Positions 8,154 to 16,996 of a stretch of 41,295 nt of DNA are shown one piece after another (positions within the stretch are counted from its first letter, which is position 1; each line of letters starts with the position of its first letter). Where the stretch lies: NCBI GenBank assembly GCA_937969345.1, contig CALBVK010000166.1, forward strand, positions 1 through 41,295, written 5' to 3'. Below the pieces are notes generated by a model that worked only from the letters and a program-made list of their open reading frames with translations, had not been told where the DNA came from and searched no databases. The position numbers were made by a program, and so were the translations under genes. The DNA comes from an uncultured Acidimicrobiales bacterium. Its GTDB lineage: Bacteria > Actinomycetota > Acidimicrobiia > Acidimicrobiales > SHLQ01.

Positions 8154-9626
8154 CTAGCGTGCCCACCCTCGACTGTGCTCAACCGCCTGTAGCCACCGTG
8201 CATGGAGCGCGTCGGCGGCCGTGCGGTCCTGCTCAGGTTCGACCGAGAGGTCCGATTGCCAGGCAGCGGAGACCTCGTCGGTTCCCGACCACACCCCTTC
8301 GGCGATGCCGGCAAGATAGGCCGACCCGAGAGCGGTCGTCTCTGCGATCGCCGAGCGATGAACGGGAACGCCGATCTGATCGGACTGGATCTGCAACAGG
8401 AGCTCCATGATCGAGGCACCACCGTCGACCCGGAGGCTTTCCACGTTGACACCGCCAGCCGATGCCATTGCGTCGATCACGTCTCGACTTTGAAGCGCAA
8501 TGGATTCAACGGTCGCCCGAGCAATGTGCGCTCGCGTCGTTCCTCGTGTGAGCCCGACGATCGCCCCCCGGGCGTTGGCATCCCACCAGGGGCTTCCGAG
8601 GCCGGTTAACGCTGGGACGAAGAAGACGTCGTCACTCGACTCGACAGAACCTGCGAGTGGCCCGATCTCGGCGGCTTGTTCGATGATCCCAAGACCGTCA
8701 CGAAGCCACTGGATTGCTGCGCCGGTAACGAAGACGGCTCCCTCCATGGCATAGGTGGTGGTGCCATCGGCGAGTGTCCAACCCACCGTGGTCAGCAAGC
8801 CTTCGACCGGGTCTGGTTTCTCCGTGCCAACGTTCATCAAGATGAATGAGCCCGTGCCGTAGGTGTTCTTTGCATCCCCGGGAGCGAAACACGCCTGGCC
8901 AAAGAGCGCTGCTTGCTGATCGCCAGCGATACCCGAAATGGGGATGCCCCCGGGGACGGGCAAGTTCATCGCCGTGGTGCCAAAGCGCCCAGACGAGGGG
9001 AGCACCTCGGGCATGATGGCCTCGGGGATGCCGAAGAGCTCGAGCATGTCGTTAGACCACTGCATGGCGCCGATGTCGTACAGCAATGTCCTGCTTGCGT
9101 TGGTCGTGTCGGTGATGTGGGTGGCGCCACCGGTGAGTTTCCAGACGAGCCAGCTGTCGACCGTACCAAAGGCGGTGTTGGCGTCGACCGTGATGTGCCC
9201 GTTGCGGATCAGCCATTCGAGTTTGCTGCCGGAGAAGTACGGATCGAGAACGAGTCCGGTGGTGTTTCGGACGAGGTCGAGGTGGCCGGCATCGACCAGT
9301 TCGCTGCAGCGGTCCGCTGTTCGGCGGTCTTGCCAGACGATCGCACGATGCAGAGGTTCGCCGGTCGATTTGTCCCACACGACCACAGTTTCGCGTTGAT
9401 CGGTGATGCCGATAGCGGCGATTGGCTCGTCGATGCTGCTCACGAGCTCGGACAAGGTGGTCACCACCGCATCCCAGATCTCGCCGGCGTCATGTTCGAC
9501 CCAACCGGGCTGGGGGAAGTACTGGGGGAACTCGCGGTAGGACGACCCCACCGGCTTTCCCGTCTCGCTGAAGGCGATCGAACGAACGCCTGTGGTTCCT
9601 GCATCAATTGCTACGACAACGGCCAT
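8154..9626 (-). CDS. glpK: Glycerol kinase
   Basis: VVAIDAGTTGVRSIAF; ITDQRETVVVWDKSTGEPLHRAIVWQDRRT; GIAGDQQAALFGQACFAPGDAKNTYGTGSF; LRVDGGAS. Confidence 0.95.
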   Translation of the reverse strand: MAVVVAIDAGTTGVRSIAFSETGKPVGSSYREFPQYFPQPGWVEHDAGEIWDAVVTTLSELVSSIDEPIAAIGITDQRETVVVWDKSTGEPLHRAIVWQDRRTADRCSELVDAGHLDLVRNTTGLVLDPYFSGSKLEWLIRNGHITVDANTAFGTVDSWLVWKLTGGATHITDTTNASRTLLYDIGAMQWSNDMLELFGIPEAIMPEVLPSSGRFGTTAMNLPVPGGIPISGIAGDQQAALFGQACFAPGDAKNTYGTGSFILMNVGTEKPDPVEGLLTTVGWTLADGTTTYAMEGAVFVTGAAIQWLRDGLGIIEQAAEIGPLAGSVESSDDVFFVPALTGLGSPWWDANARGAIVGLTRGTTRAHIARATVESIALQSRDVIDAMASAGGVNVESLRVDGGASIMELLLQIQSDQIGVPVHRSAIAETTALGSAYLAGIAEGVWSGTDEVSAAWQSDLSVEPEQDRTAADALHARWLQAVEHSRGWAR

Positions 9627-9754
9627 CGTTCCAGTCTACGCGAGTGCCGGTACCCACCTGGAGCCGTGCGCTGCCACTCGTTCAGCTAGATGAACTTTCG
9701 GCCATCTGTAGTTGTGATTACGCATCTCAACCGACCTGGCCCGCATAGAGTCGA

Positions 9755-10807
9755 ATGGTGAAACTCGCAGTTCTCACCGGTGGAGGCGACGCCCCCGGAC
9801 TCAACGCCGTGATACGCGGCGTGGTTCGTCAGGCGACCTCAGACGGCAACGAAGTTATTGGATTTCGTGACGGCTGGAAGGGGGTGATGGACAATGACTG
9901 GATGCCCCTCGATGTGCAGGGATGTCGTGGTTTGCTCACCCGCGGCGGAACGATTCTTGGAACGACCCGCATCAACCCGTTCATGACCGAGGACGGCCGA
10001 GACCGGTGCCGTGCAACGTTCGAAGCAAACGGTGTCGACGCGTTGATCGCTATCGGCGGGGAAGGCACGCTGTCGTGTGCCCAAGAGATGCACAAGCTCG
10101 GCTTTCCTGTGCTCGGCGTACCAAAAACGATCGACAACGACATTGGTCTGACCGAGATGACCTTCGGGTTCGCAACCGCTGTAGACATCGCCACCGAGGC
10201 GATTGGCCGGTTGCACACCACCGCGGAAAGCCATGACCGGGTCATGGTGGTCGAAGTAATGGGCCGCCACGTTGGCCACATCGCTACCTGGGCTGGAATG
10301 GCTGGTGGAGCGACCCGTACGTTGATCCCAGAGAAGCCGTTCGATATCAACGAGGTATGCCAGGCACTCACGGACCGGCACACCCGAAAGTTTGCGTCGA
10401 TCGTGGTAGTTGCCGAAGGCGCAAAGCCGGTTCCTGGGACCTTCGATGTCCCCGACGATACGTTCGACGAGTTCGGCCATGTGAAGCTCGGTGGCATTGG
10501 CGAACTGGTGGCGTCAGAAATCACGAAGCAAACGGGCTTTGAGACCCGCACGACCGTGCTCGGCTACGTGCAGCGAGGTGGCGAGCCATCGGCGTTCGAT
10601 CGGGTTCTCGCCACGTGGTTTGGCGTCGAGGCTGCCAAGGCGGCTAACGACGAGGACTTTGGTTCGATGATCGCGTATCAGTGCGGCGATATGACTCGGG
10701 TGCGAATCGCTGATGCAGTCGAGGACCTCAAGTTTGTGAGCGACTCGCTGTACGAGGTCGCGTCGACCTTCTTCGCGACCCCAGACACCGGTCCCGAAGA
10801 CCGCTAG
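9755..10807 (+). CDS. pfkA: 6-phosphofructokinase
   Basis: LAVLTGGGDAPGLNAVIRGVV; IGGEGTLSCA; PKTIDNDIGLTEMTFGF; VEVMGRHVGHIA. Confidence 0.93.
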   Translation: MVKLAVLTGGGDAPGLNAVIRGVVRQATSDGNEVIGFRDGWKGVMDNDWMPLDVQGCRGLLTRGGTILGTTRINPFMTEDGRDRCRATFEANGVDALIAIGGEGTLSCAQEMHKLGFPVLGVPKTIDNDIGLTEMTFGFATAVDIATEAIGRLHTTAESHDRVMVVEVMGRHVGHIATWAGMAGGATRTLIPEKPFDINEVCQALTDRHTRKFASIVVVAEGAKPVPGTFDVPDDTFDEFGHVKLGGIGELVASEITKQTGFETRTTVLGYVQRGGEPSAFDRVLATWFGVEAAKAANDEDFGSMIAYQCGDMTRVRIADAVEDLKFVSDSLYEVASTFFATPDTGPEDR

Positions 10808-11451
10808 CCCGGCCCGCGGGTCACGGAGAACGACGGGAAATCGACACGGCCGACGGCTCGCCGAACATCGCCCTCGTCGGTGTCGGTGCTTACCGAAATG
10901 TCCTCGTCGACGCCGTTCTCATCTCGGACTGCGAATCGAACCTGGTCGACCGTGTTCAGCTCGGTGAGCGTGAAGACCAACTGGGCGAACGCCACGGTTC
11001 GGTCGCTGCCTTCGATAGCGGGAGTTTCGGACAAGACGACGACCAACTGATCTTCGGCAGGACGGCGCAAACTGAGGACCGAGATCGGAGCGTCGCCAGC
11101 GGGAACGATCGCCGTCGTCAGGTTGTTGTCGAGCTGCTCTTCGCTGGTCGGCCCGGCCAACAGCTGTTCGAGGATGGCTCGTTCAACCTCCGCGCCGCTA
11201 TCGACGACCGGCACCTGACGGGTCACCGAAACCAGGCGAGCAACCTCGCCGTCGCCAGGATCGACGAGGTAGATCGTGACGTCTTCGGTAAGCCGATCAG
11301 CGAGCGTGGTGGTGGTCGACGTTCCTGGCTGAAGTGACTGCGGCAGTTCACCGCGGGCGATGACCTGGGGCTCCTCATCCAACGGGATGCCGCAGGCGGC
11401 GACGGTTAGTGACGCGACCACGACGGCGGAGGCAAGACGACGAGGCATCAT
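10804..11451 (-). CDS. LpqB-like lipoprotein, GerMN domain only
   Basis: 215 aa. Lipobox LTVAAC; GerMN-like VTIYLVDPGDGEVARLVSVTRQVPV...ERAILEQLLAGPTSEEQ. Directly downstream of an mtrAB-like pair. Confidence 0.8.
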   Translation of the reverse strand: MMPRRLASAVVVASLTVAACGIPLDEEPQVIARGELPQSLQPGTSTTTTLADRLTEDVTIYLVDPGDGEVARLVSVTRQVPVVDSGAEVERAILEQLLAGPTSEEQLDNNLTTAIVPAGDAPISVLSLRRPAEDQLVVVLSETPAIEGSDRTVAFAQLVFTLTELNTVDQVRFAVRDENGVDEDISVSTDTDEGDVRRAVGRVDFPSFSVTRGPG

Positions 11452-12854
11452 GCGAACTCACCATCCTCGCCATCATCGAGGGGAAGTTCAACGACAAACC
11501 GGGCGCCGGGCTCGCCATCGTGGCGATCTTCGACCCACACACGTCCGCCATGGAGGTTGACGTGCTCGGCGACGAGAGACAGTCCGAGGCCCACGCCGGT
11601 GTCATAGCCGCGTCGGCCACCTGCGCCACCTCGACTAAAGCGGTCGAAGATGACGAAACGCTCGTCGTGTGGGACGCCAGGACCGTTGTCCTCGACGGCC
11701 ATCAGCACCGAGTCCCTCGTCTTGCTGACATGGACCCGGGTTGCGCCACCGCCGTACTTCGCTGCGTTGTCGATCAGGTTGGCGACCACGCGAGCGAGAC
11801 GTCGTTTCTCGGCAACGACGATCGCATCTTCGGCGTCGGGCTCCACGACGATTGGGATGTCTTCGCTCGTCGCGAACGGAACGGCTGCACGCACGAACTC
11901 GGCATACAAAAGCGGATCGGCCTGAAGCGAGGCCGTGCCGACATCGAATCGGCTGATTTCGAGCAAGTCCTCGACCAGCGTCCGGAACCGTGAGATGTCG
12001 CTCGCAAGGAGTTCGAGCGCGGTCTGTGAACGCTCGGGCATCTCATGCTTCGCGTTTTCGAGTACTTCTACCGATGCCGTGAGGGTCATGAGCGGACTAC
12101 GCAGCTCGTGGCTGACCTCGGACGCGAATCGGGCGTCTCGTTGGATGCGTTCCTCGAGGCCGCCGGCCATTTCGTTGAACGATGCGACCAAACTTTCGAG
12201 GTCCTCGTCGCCCTCCGGATCAAGACGCGTATCGAGACGACCGCTCGCGATTGCCTCGGCAGCATTGCTGACATCTCGCAGGGGAGAGAGTGCATTGGTG
12301 GCTACAGAGCGTCCAGCGAGCGCGGCTAGGGCTGCGACGATGAGGCCGCCGCCAAGGAGCACGAAAGACAACGTGTTGAGCGTGTCCTCAGCCTCGGTGA
12401 GCGGCAGCGCTTCGAAGTAGATGACATCTTCGAATCCCTGTAAGGGAATGCCGTACACGATGAACGGCTGGTCATCGAGGCTCGTTCGAATCCGAACAGC
12501 GCTTCCTTCGATCGTGAGTGTTCGCAGCGATACCGGGACCTGTTCGAGGACGAATTGGCCGTCCCGGGAGAACGGGTTGCCGTCGATGGCGATCAGCTGA
12601 CGACTACCAGCTGCGCTGTTGAGGCCTTCGAGAATGCCCGTGACCGAACCGGGTTCGAGATCGCCGGGCAACGTTCGTTGCACACGCGACGCGTTCGCAA
12701 ACACCAGCACCTCGGCAACAGCGTCGCGGTCCGCGAGCAAAACCTGACGGGTGGTCGTGAGCGTGATGACCGCCAGCAGCGCGGTGATCAACATCCCGCC
12801 TATAGCGAAGGCCGCGGTGATTCGGGACCGCAGTCCAAGCCGAAAACGAGTCAA
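11448..12854 (-). CDS. mtrB: Sensor histidine kinase, MtrB-like
   Basis: N-terminal TM, HAMP region, HisKA EVSHELRSPLMTLTASVEVL, HATPase NLIDNAAKYGGGATRVHV...GVGLGLSLVAEHVNLHGGRVWV. Confidence 0.85.
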   Translation of the reverse strand: MTRFRLGLRSRITAAFAIGGMLITALLAVITLTTTRQVLLADRDAVAEVLVFANASRVQRTLPGDLEPGSVTGILEGLNSAAGSRQLIAIDGNPFSRDGQFVLEQVPVSLRTLTIEGSAVRIRTSLDDQPFIVYGIPLQGFEDVIYFEALPLTEAEDTLNTLSFVLLGGGLIVAALAALAGRSVATNALSPLRDVSNAAEAIASGRLDTRLDPEGDEDLESLVASFNEMAGGLEERIQRDARFASEVSHELRSPLMTLTASVEVLENAKHEMPERSQTALELLASDISRFRTLVEDLLEISRFDVGTASLQADPLLYAEFVRAAVPFATSEDIPIVVEPDAEDAIVVAEKRRLARVVANLIDNAAKYGGGATRVHVSKTRDSVLMAVEDNGPGVPHDERFVIFDRFSRGGAGGRRGYDTGVGLGLSLVAEHVNLHGGRVWVEDRHDGEPGARFVVELPLDDGEDGEFA

Positions 12855-12874
12855 GCGAGATCCTCGGGACGAGC

Positions 12875-13555
12875 TTACGTTTGCAGCTTGTAACCGAGGC
12901 CGCGAACGGTGACCACATGCTGTGGGTCCGCTGGATCAGACTCGATCTTCGTGCGCAAGCGGCGAATGTGCACATCGACCAAACGGCCATCACCGAAGTA
13001 GCCGTATCCCCATACCTTCTCCAGGAGACTCTCGCGAGAGAACACCTTCCCAGGAGCCGATGCGAGTTCAACGAGGAGCCGGAATTCGGTCTTTGTGAGA
13101 TGGACCTCTTCACCGGCTCGCTTGACCATTCCCTGATCGGGGATGACCTCGAGGTCGCCAAAGGACATGTCGCCGGTCGCTGGTGTGCCGGTGCGGCTCC
13201 GGCGAAGCAGTGCACGAATTCGAGCCGAGAGCTCTTTGGGGGCGAATGGTTTGGTCAGGTAGTCATCGGCGCCGGCTTCGAGGCCAGCGACGACGTCGTG
13301 AGTGTCTGCACGAGCGGTGACCATCACGATTGGCACGTCGGAGACTCGGCGGATCGAGCGGCATACATCGAAGCCGTCGATACCGGGGAGCATGATGTCG
13401 ATCAAGACGACATCGGTGGGCTGCTGCCCGAACTTCAACAGCGCATCTTCGCCGTTGTCGGACTCGGCAACTTCCCAGCCCTCATCTTCGAGAGCCATGC
13501 GCACCGCAGTACGAATGCGCTCGTCATCTTCGACGGTGAGAATACGAGTTCCCAC
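12875..13555 (-). CDS. mtrA: OmpR-family response regulator, MtrA-like
   Basis: RILTVEDDERIRTAVRMALEDEGW; DVVLIDIMLPGIDGFDVCRSIR; winged-helix C-terminus VWGYGYFGDGRLVDVHIRRLRTKIE. Confidence 0.9.
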   Translation of the reverse strand: MGTRILTVEDDERIRTAVRMALEDEGWEVAESDNGEDALLKFGQQPTDVVLIDIMLPGIDGFDVCRSIRRVSDVPIVMVTARADTHDVVAGLEAGADDYLTKPFAPKELSARIRALLRRSRTGTPATGDMSFGDLEVIPDQGMVKRAGEEVHLTKTEFRLLVELASAPGKVFSRESLLEKVWGYGYFGDGRLVDVHIRRLRTKIESDPADPQHVVTVRGLGYKLQT

Positions 13556-13647
13556 AGCTTCACATCCTTAGGTCGACCGAGACGGCACTGCCGTCGAGGG
13601 GAAGACTAGGCGGTTTCTGCGACCCCGTCAGGTATCGGGGCGTCGAT

Positions 13648-14409
13648 CTAGACCTCGGCGCTCGCAAGAAGCGCATCGAGGTCCGAAACGATGCCTGGCG
13701 TGCTCGCTCGTGTGAGCGGCCCGGTGATGACGCTCGCTCCCGCTTCGGCGGCGATCAGCGCCCCGGCGGCGAAGTCCCATGGCGACAAGTTGCGCTCGAA
13801 ATAGGCATCGAGACGGCCGCAAGCGACGTTGCACAAATCGAGCGCGGCGCCGCCGAGCCGACGGATATCGCGGACGGCCGGAAGAATCGTCTTCATCGTC
13901 GAGCCCTGGTGTGCCCGCATTCCGCTTTCGTAGGAGAATCCCGTTCCGAGTAGCGAGGTCGACAGATCTGTAGAGCTCGACGGCGAAATCGGCTGCCCGT
14001 TGCGGGTCGCTCCATCTCCGACCGCAGCGCTGAACAGTTCAGACCGGACTGGATCGAAGACCGCGCCGACGACTGGCACTCCATCGAGGCTTGCACCGAT
14101 GGAGACGCTGTAACCCGGGATGTCATAGAGCAGGTTTGTCGTGCCGTCGATGGGATCGATTGTCCACAACACGCCGGTGGAGCCAGTTGTCGAGGTGCCT
14201 TCCTCGCCCAACAAGCCATCGTTTGGCCGGGCAACAGACAGAAGATCGACGACGGCCTGCTCGGCCCACGTATCGATCTCGGTAACAACGTCAGCGGTCG
14301 ATGATTTGGTTTCCCAGGTAAAGCCGGCGCTCCGGCGCGCCACGACCTGCTCGCCGACCTGTCGAGCAACGTTCTCAGCGAGCGAGCGCAGCGCAAAAGG
14401 ATCGGTCAC
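13648..14409 (-). CDS. Inositol monophosphatase family protein
   Basis: GTG at 14409 (VTDPFALRSLAENV...); LLGEEG; WTIDPIDGTTNLLYDIPGYSVSIG; NLSPWDFAAGALIAAEAGA. Confidence 0.88.
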   Translation of the reverse strand: MTDPFALRSLAENVARQVGEQVVARRSAGFTWETKSSTADVVTEIDTWAEQAVVDLLSVARPNDGLLGEEGTSTTGSTGVLWTIDPIDGTTNLLYDIPGYSVSIGASLDGVPVVGAVFDPVRSELFSAAVGDGATRNGQPISPSSSTDLSTSLLGTGFSYESGMRAHQGSTMKTILPAVRDIRRLGGAALDLCNVACGRLDAYFERNLSPWDFAAGALIAAEAGASVITGPLTRASTPGIVSDLDALLASAEV

Positions 14410-14732
14410 GAAAGCCCCCGCTCGCGGCGAGCCCGATCGCGGTTCTCGATCGCTTTCCACTCCGCCATGGCCCGGAGCGTAAGGACGGCGACGACGGCAA
14501 CGCCGATCGCACAGATCAAGGCCGTGGCGACACCGACTAGGGCAGCGCTCGTCGAGCAGTCGGTCGTGCATTGCAGGTCGACAACCGACCAGCCGATCAG
14601 CCCGCCAGCAACGCCGGCGATGATGATCGAAGACACCGCGGCAATACGGGCCCACACCGGCGGGGAGGCATCGGGGAGAACGGCGTTCATCCGTTCTTTG
14701 GCGGACCGAGATTCTGCGGACTTTGAGCTCAC
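14406..14732 (-). CDS. Small two-TM membrane protein
   Basis: 108 aa with two hydrophobic helices; GTGA overlap with the downstream IMPase start suggests translational coupling. Confidence 0.65.
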   Translation of the reverse strand: MSSKSAESRSAKERMNAVLPDASPPVWARIAAVSSIIIAGVAGGLIGWSVVDLQCTTDCSTSAALVGVATALICAIGVAVVAVLTLRAMAEWKAIENRDRARRERGLS

Positions 14733-15144
14733 GCACGTCAGGCTAGCGACGACAAATACACTTCTCCCATAGGCGACAGCGTGGTTCTTTACGGCGACAT
14801 GTATGGGATCGTTGATGAGGCGGCTTTACGCCGAGTCCCTCGGCATCGATGAAGCCGATCGGTGCTGGCCCGACTAGAAGCCCTTAACGCGACCCTTTTG
14901 GACAGCTACTTCCATTTCCCACTCAGCATTCCGATCGCGATCGGATCGGATCGTGGAGGCTCCCGCTCCGAACTCTGAGGGTGCGGGCGCTGTGGGGCTC
15001 GGTGCTGATGATCGCCGAAAGAAATTCATTAAGCGCTTCCACATGTTCCGACACCTCGAGATTCCTAGACCAGCTCCAATGGTATGTGATCGACCGCCGC
15101 TGCGGCAAGGGAAGCCGATTGCGAGGGTAGTTAGAGTGGTCTGT

Positions 15145-16449
15145 GTGGAGGCCTCTCATCGGACAATCTGTCATGTCGACATGGACGCGTTCTATGTGTC
15201 GGTCGAGCTGACACGTCGTCCTGAACTGCGCGGCAAGCCCGTCGTTGTCGGTGGAACCGGACGCCGAGGTGTGGTCGCTGCGGCGAGCTACGAAGCCCGA
15301 TCGTTTGGGGTCTTTAGCGCCATGCCGTCGTCGAGAGCGCAGCAGCTATGCCCGCAAGCGGTGTTTCTGTCCGGTGACCACGGCCTTTACGCCGAGGTCT
15401 CCGAGCGCGTGATGGCCGTCTTCCACAGCGTGACCCCGCTGGTCGAGCCACTCAGTCTCGACGAAGCGTTTCTCGATGTGAGCGGCGCCCGCCGATCACA
15501 CGGCGACGGCCAAACGATCGCGGCGTACATTCGATCGACGATCTGGGAGAAAGAGGGCCTCACCTGCTCGGTCGGCATTGCGCCGAATAAGTTTCTCGCC
15601 AAACTCGGTTCCGAGCAGGCCAAGCCAAAGGCGTCGCCCACCGGACCCGTATTTGGGCGGGGGATCTTCGAGGTATCACCGGGCGAGGAGCTCGCCTTCC
15701 TGCATCCGCTTCCGGTCCGCTCACTGTGGGGTGTCGGCAAGCAAACGGGGGCGCGGCTGTCCTCCCTGGGGATCGAGACGGTCGCCGACCTCGCTGCGGT
15801 TCCGTTGCATCACCTCACAAACTCCATCGGCGTCGCCAGCGGACAGCACCTGCACGCGCTCGCCAATGGCATCGATGACCGACCCGTCGAACCCGACCGG
15901 GAAACCAAATCGATCAGTCACGAAGAGACCTTCGCTCATGACATCGCCAATGCTGGACAACTCGACACCGAACTCGTTCGCCAGTGCGACGCGGTCGCGC
16001 AACGTTTGCGCGACAACAACCTCGTTGCCCGGACCGCGACCCTCAAGGTTCGTTACGGCGACTTCACCACGTTCACCAGGCGTCTCACCGCGCCGCAACC
16101 GTTCAGCTCGGCCCCGGACTTGTTGCGCCTTGGCCGAGAGCTGCTCGGTGCGCTCGACACGAGTCCAGGGGTTCGCCTGCTCGGCATAGGCGTCGCCAAC
16201 CTCGGCGAGGACCACGGCCATCAACTTTCGTTAGATCTCGACGGGGAGGGAAGCGGTGAATCGGACTCCGTGACGGCGTCGCTGATCGACGATGTCCGCG
16301 CAAAGTTTGGCGCCTCGGCGATCGGACCGGCGTCAGCGACCGTCGATGGTGAGCTTCGAGTGAAACGTCGCGGCGAACAGCAATGGGGGCCCAACGCTTC
16401 GCGGCCGACAGATTCGGACCCCGATACAGGCGTTTCTCCTGCAAAATAG
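15145..16449 (+). CDS. dinB: DNA polymerase IV (Y family)
   Basis: ICHVDMDAFYVSVELTRRPELRGKPVVVGG; YEARSFGVFSAMPSSRAQQLCP; PLSLDEAFLDVSG; SVGIAPNKFLAKLGSEQAKP. Start codon uncertain (GTG 15136 or 15145). Confidence 0.93.
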   Translation: MEASHRTICHVDMDAFYVSVELTRRPELRGKPVVVGGTGRRGVVAAASYEARSFGVFSAMPSSRAQQLCPQAVFLSGDHGLYAEVSERVMAVFHSVTPLVEPLSLDEAFLDVSGARRSHGDGQTIAAYIRSTIWEKEGLTCSVGIAPNKFLAKLGSEQAKPKASPTGPVFGRGIFEVSPGEELAFLHPLPVRSLWGVGKQTGARLSSLGIETVADLAAVPLHHLTNSIGVASGQHLHALANGIDDRPVEPDRETKSISHEETFAHDIANAGQLDTELVRQCDAVAQRLRDNNLVARTATLKVRYGDFTTFTRRLTAPQPFSSAPDLLRLGRELLGALDTSPGVRLLGIGVANLGEDHGHQLSLDLDGEGSGESDSVTASLIDDVRAKFGASAIGPASATVDGELRVKRRGEQQWGPNASRPTDSDPDTGVSPAK

Positions 16450-16597
16450 AAAATTCAGGCCGAAGGGTCCTGGTGGCGCGTTGTTGCGTGAGCCAACGTA
16501 TGAGAAGATTGCGACGTGTCAGCCCGCTAAGCTGATCACAAGCAACTAGCAACCCCCTGTACCCACTGAGCCAAACCCCTGATTGAGGACCCTGCGG

Positions 16598-16987
16598 ATG
16601 CCGCTTTCCGAGGACGAACAACGAATCCTTACCCAGATCGAGCAACAGCTCTACCAGGACGACCCTGGACTGGCGCATGAGGTCTCGTCGACGACCGTGT
16701 TTACGCACGGTTTCAAGCACATTCGCTTGGCGGCGCTCGGGTTTGTCGTCGGGCTCGCCGTGCTTCTTGGCACGCTGTCCATCAGCTACTGGTTCTCGTT
16801 CGTGGGCTTCTTGATCATGCTTGCGAGCGCCTGGTACGGAGAGAAGAATCTTCGTCGGGTGGGCAAGGCTGGGTTGCAGCAAGTCACCGGTGTGGCACGT
16901 ACCACGACAACGCAGAGCCGTGGGTTCTTTGGGGATGCCGGTAAGCGTATGCGTGATCGGCTCAACGATTCCGACGACGAGAAGTAA
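16598..16987 (+). CDS. DUF3040-family membrane protein
   Basis: MPLSEDEQRILTQIEQQLYQDDPGLAHEV start, two TM segments; typical actinobacterial DUF3040. Confidence 0.85.
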   Translation: MPLSEDEQRILTQIEQQLYQDDPGLAHEVSSTTVFTHGFKHIRLAALGFVVGLAVLLGTLSISYWFSFVGFLIMLASAWYGEKNLRRVGKAGLQQVTGVARTTTTQSRGFFGDAGKRMRDRLNDSDDEK

Positions 16988-16996
16988 GTTCTCGAC

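Noticed and set aside
9680-9695. GTTCA-N6-TGAAC inverted repeat between glpK and pfkA
   Set aside because: Only 5-bp half-sites, which are expected by chance in a region this size; no further support.
14773-14980. Possible gene remnant upstream of dinB (VVLYGDMYGIVDEAALRRVPRHR*SRSVLARLEALNATLLDSY...)
   Set aside because: The frame is interrupted by a stop and I recognise no family; not enough to call a pseudogene.
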